DNA of 5,714 nt, from the NCBI GenBank assembly GCA_943332445.1, contig CALQPL010000085.1, positions 1 through 5,714 on the forward strand, written 5' to 3'. Below the pieces are notes generated by a model. The model was not told the origin of the DNA and did not search any database. It was given only the letters and a program-made list of their open reading frames with translations. Both the position numbers and the translations under genes were made by a program. Source of the DNA: Bifidobacterium breve (GTDB taxonomy: Bacteria > Actinomycetota > Actinomycetes > UBA12327). The first letter of the stretch is position 1, and each line of letters begins with the position of its first letter. Shown one piece after another: positions 5,286 through 5,714 of the stretch.

Positions 5286-5714
5286 ATGACGCTGACTCGT
5301 GAACAGCTAGCAGCCCGGGTAGCCCAGGAATTGCATGACGGCCAATACGTCAACCTCGGCATTGGGTTGCCCACTTTGGTTCCCAACTACTTGCCCGTCG
5401 GGGTTGAAGTCGTCTTGCAAAGCGAAAACGGCATCTTGGGTGTCGGTCCCTACCCACTCGAAGGCACCGAAGACCCAGACTTGATCAACGCCGGCAAAGA
5501 AACAGTCACGGTTCTGCCAGGTGCTTCGTACTTTGACTCATCGTTGTCATTTGGCATGATCCGCGGCGGTCACATTGATGCCGCAATCCTGGGTGCCATG
5601 CAGGTTTCGAAAGCTGGTGATCTGGCCAACTGGATGATCCCGGGAAAAATGGTCAAGGGCATGGGTGGGGCAATGGACTTGGTCCACGGTGCCAAGCTAG
5701 TCATCGTCATGATG
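5286..5714 (+). CDS. scoB: Succinyl-CoA:3-ketoacid CoA-transferase, subunit B (partial, 5' end)
   Basis: The first 143 codons of the B subunit are visible; the gene runs off the right edge, where the frame is still open. The family's B subunit supplies the glutamate that forms the enzyme-CoA thioester; here it is E47 in SENGILGVGPYP (46-57). Other family stretches are VNLGIGLPT (22-30), PGASYFDSSLSFGMIRGGHID (78-98), DLANWMIPGKMVKGMGGAM (112-130) and the start of DLV..AK.VIV (131-141). ATG 5286 lies one base after the scoA stop, in TGACATG, with AGGGAG (5271-5276) inside the end of scoA at a 9-base spacing. Adjacent A and B genes are the standard bacterial arrangement for this two-subunit enzyme. 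About 75 further residues are expected outside the window from the family's usual length. No defect is seen in the visible part. Confidence 0.9.
   Translation, partial: MTLTREQLAARVAQELHDGQYVNLGIGLPTLVPNYLPVGVEVVLQSENGILGVGPYPLEGTEDPDLINAGKETVTVLPGASYFDSSLSFGMIRGGHIDAAILGAMQVSKAGDLANWMIPGKMVKGMGGAMDLVHGAKLVIVMM

Noticed and set aside
4514..5714. 3-oxoadipate CoA-transferase (pcaIJ) as the identity of the CoA-transferase pair
   Set aside because: The SSYVGENKEFERQ and NCGVDDWGLG segments in subunit A match the succinyl-CoA:3-ketoacid type better, and no aromatic-degradation genes are visible; final substrate remains open.

Overview
The window comes from an actinobacterial (Actinomycetota) chromosome of moderate GC content, judged by eye to be above 50% but below typical Streptomyces or Mycobacterium values. 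The evidence is gene content. It holds the end of a coenzyme F420 ligase/dehydro-F420 reductase (FbiB), a mannose-1-phosphate guanylyltransferase-type enzyme (ManB), a TIGR03089-family protein and a secreted SpoIID/LytB-domain protein. FbiB, ManB and TIGR03089 genes also lie close together in mycobacteria (the Rv3262 to Rv3268 region of M. tuberculosis, from memory), so this looks like a compacted version of an old actinobacterial neighbourhood. Short or negative gene spacing suggests a streamlined genome, perhaps a free-living aquatic lineage, but the species cannot be fixed.

Layout from left to right: 3' part of fbiB (+, 2-331); manB-like (-, 318-1370); TIGR03089 (+, 1396-2112); SpoIID/LytB-domain protein with three C-terminal beta-sandwich-like repeats (-, 2109-4328); a 185-base divergent intergenic region (4329-4513); scoA (+, 4514-5284); and the 5' part of scoB (+, 5286 to the window end). 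Adjacent genes alternate strand until the scoAB operon. Both convergent junctions overlap: fbiB/manB by 14 bases and TIGR03089/SpoIID by 4 bases. The divergent manB/TIGR03089 junction is only 25 bases long and appears to carry two back-to-back -10 elements that share one TA step.

Functionally there are three themes. FbiB completes the redox cofactor F420. ManB (GDP-mannose supply) and the SpoIID-type protein (probable peptidoglycan glycan-strand cleavage outside the membrane) point to envelope construction and remodelling. ScoAB moves CoA from succinyl-CoA to a 3-oxoacid such as acetoacetate, linking ketone-body or fatty-acid carbon to the TCA cycle. The role of the TIGR03089 protein is unknown.

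No tRNA, rRNA, CRISPR array, insertion sequence or phage gene was seen. The parts most worth a second look are the symmetric promoter at 1378-1387, the permuted SpoIID protein with its three cysteine-pair repeats, and the structured leader and hairpins in 4329-4450. None of these proves a new system; each is a candidate with a stated test.
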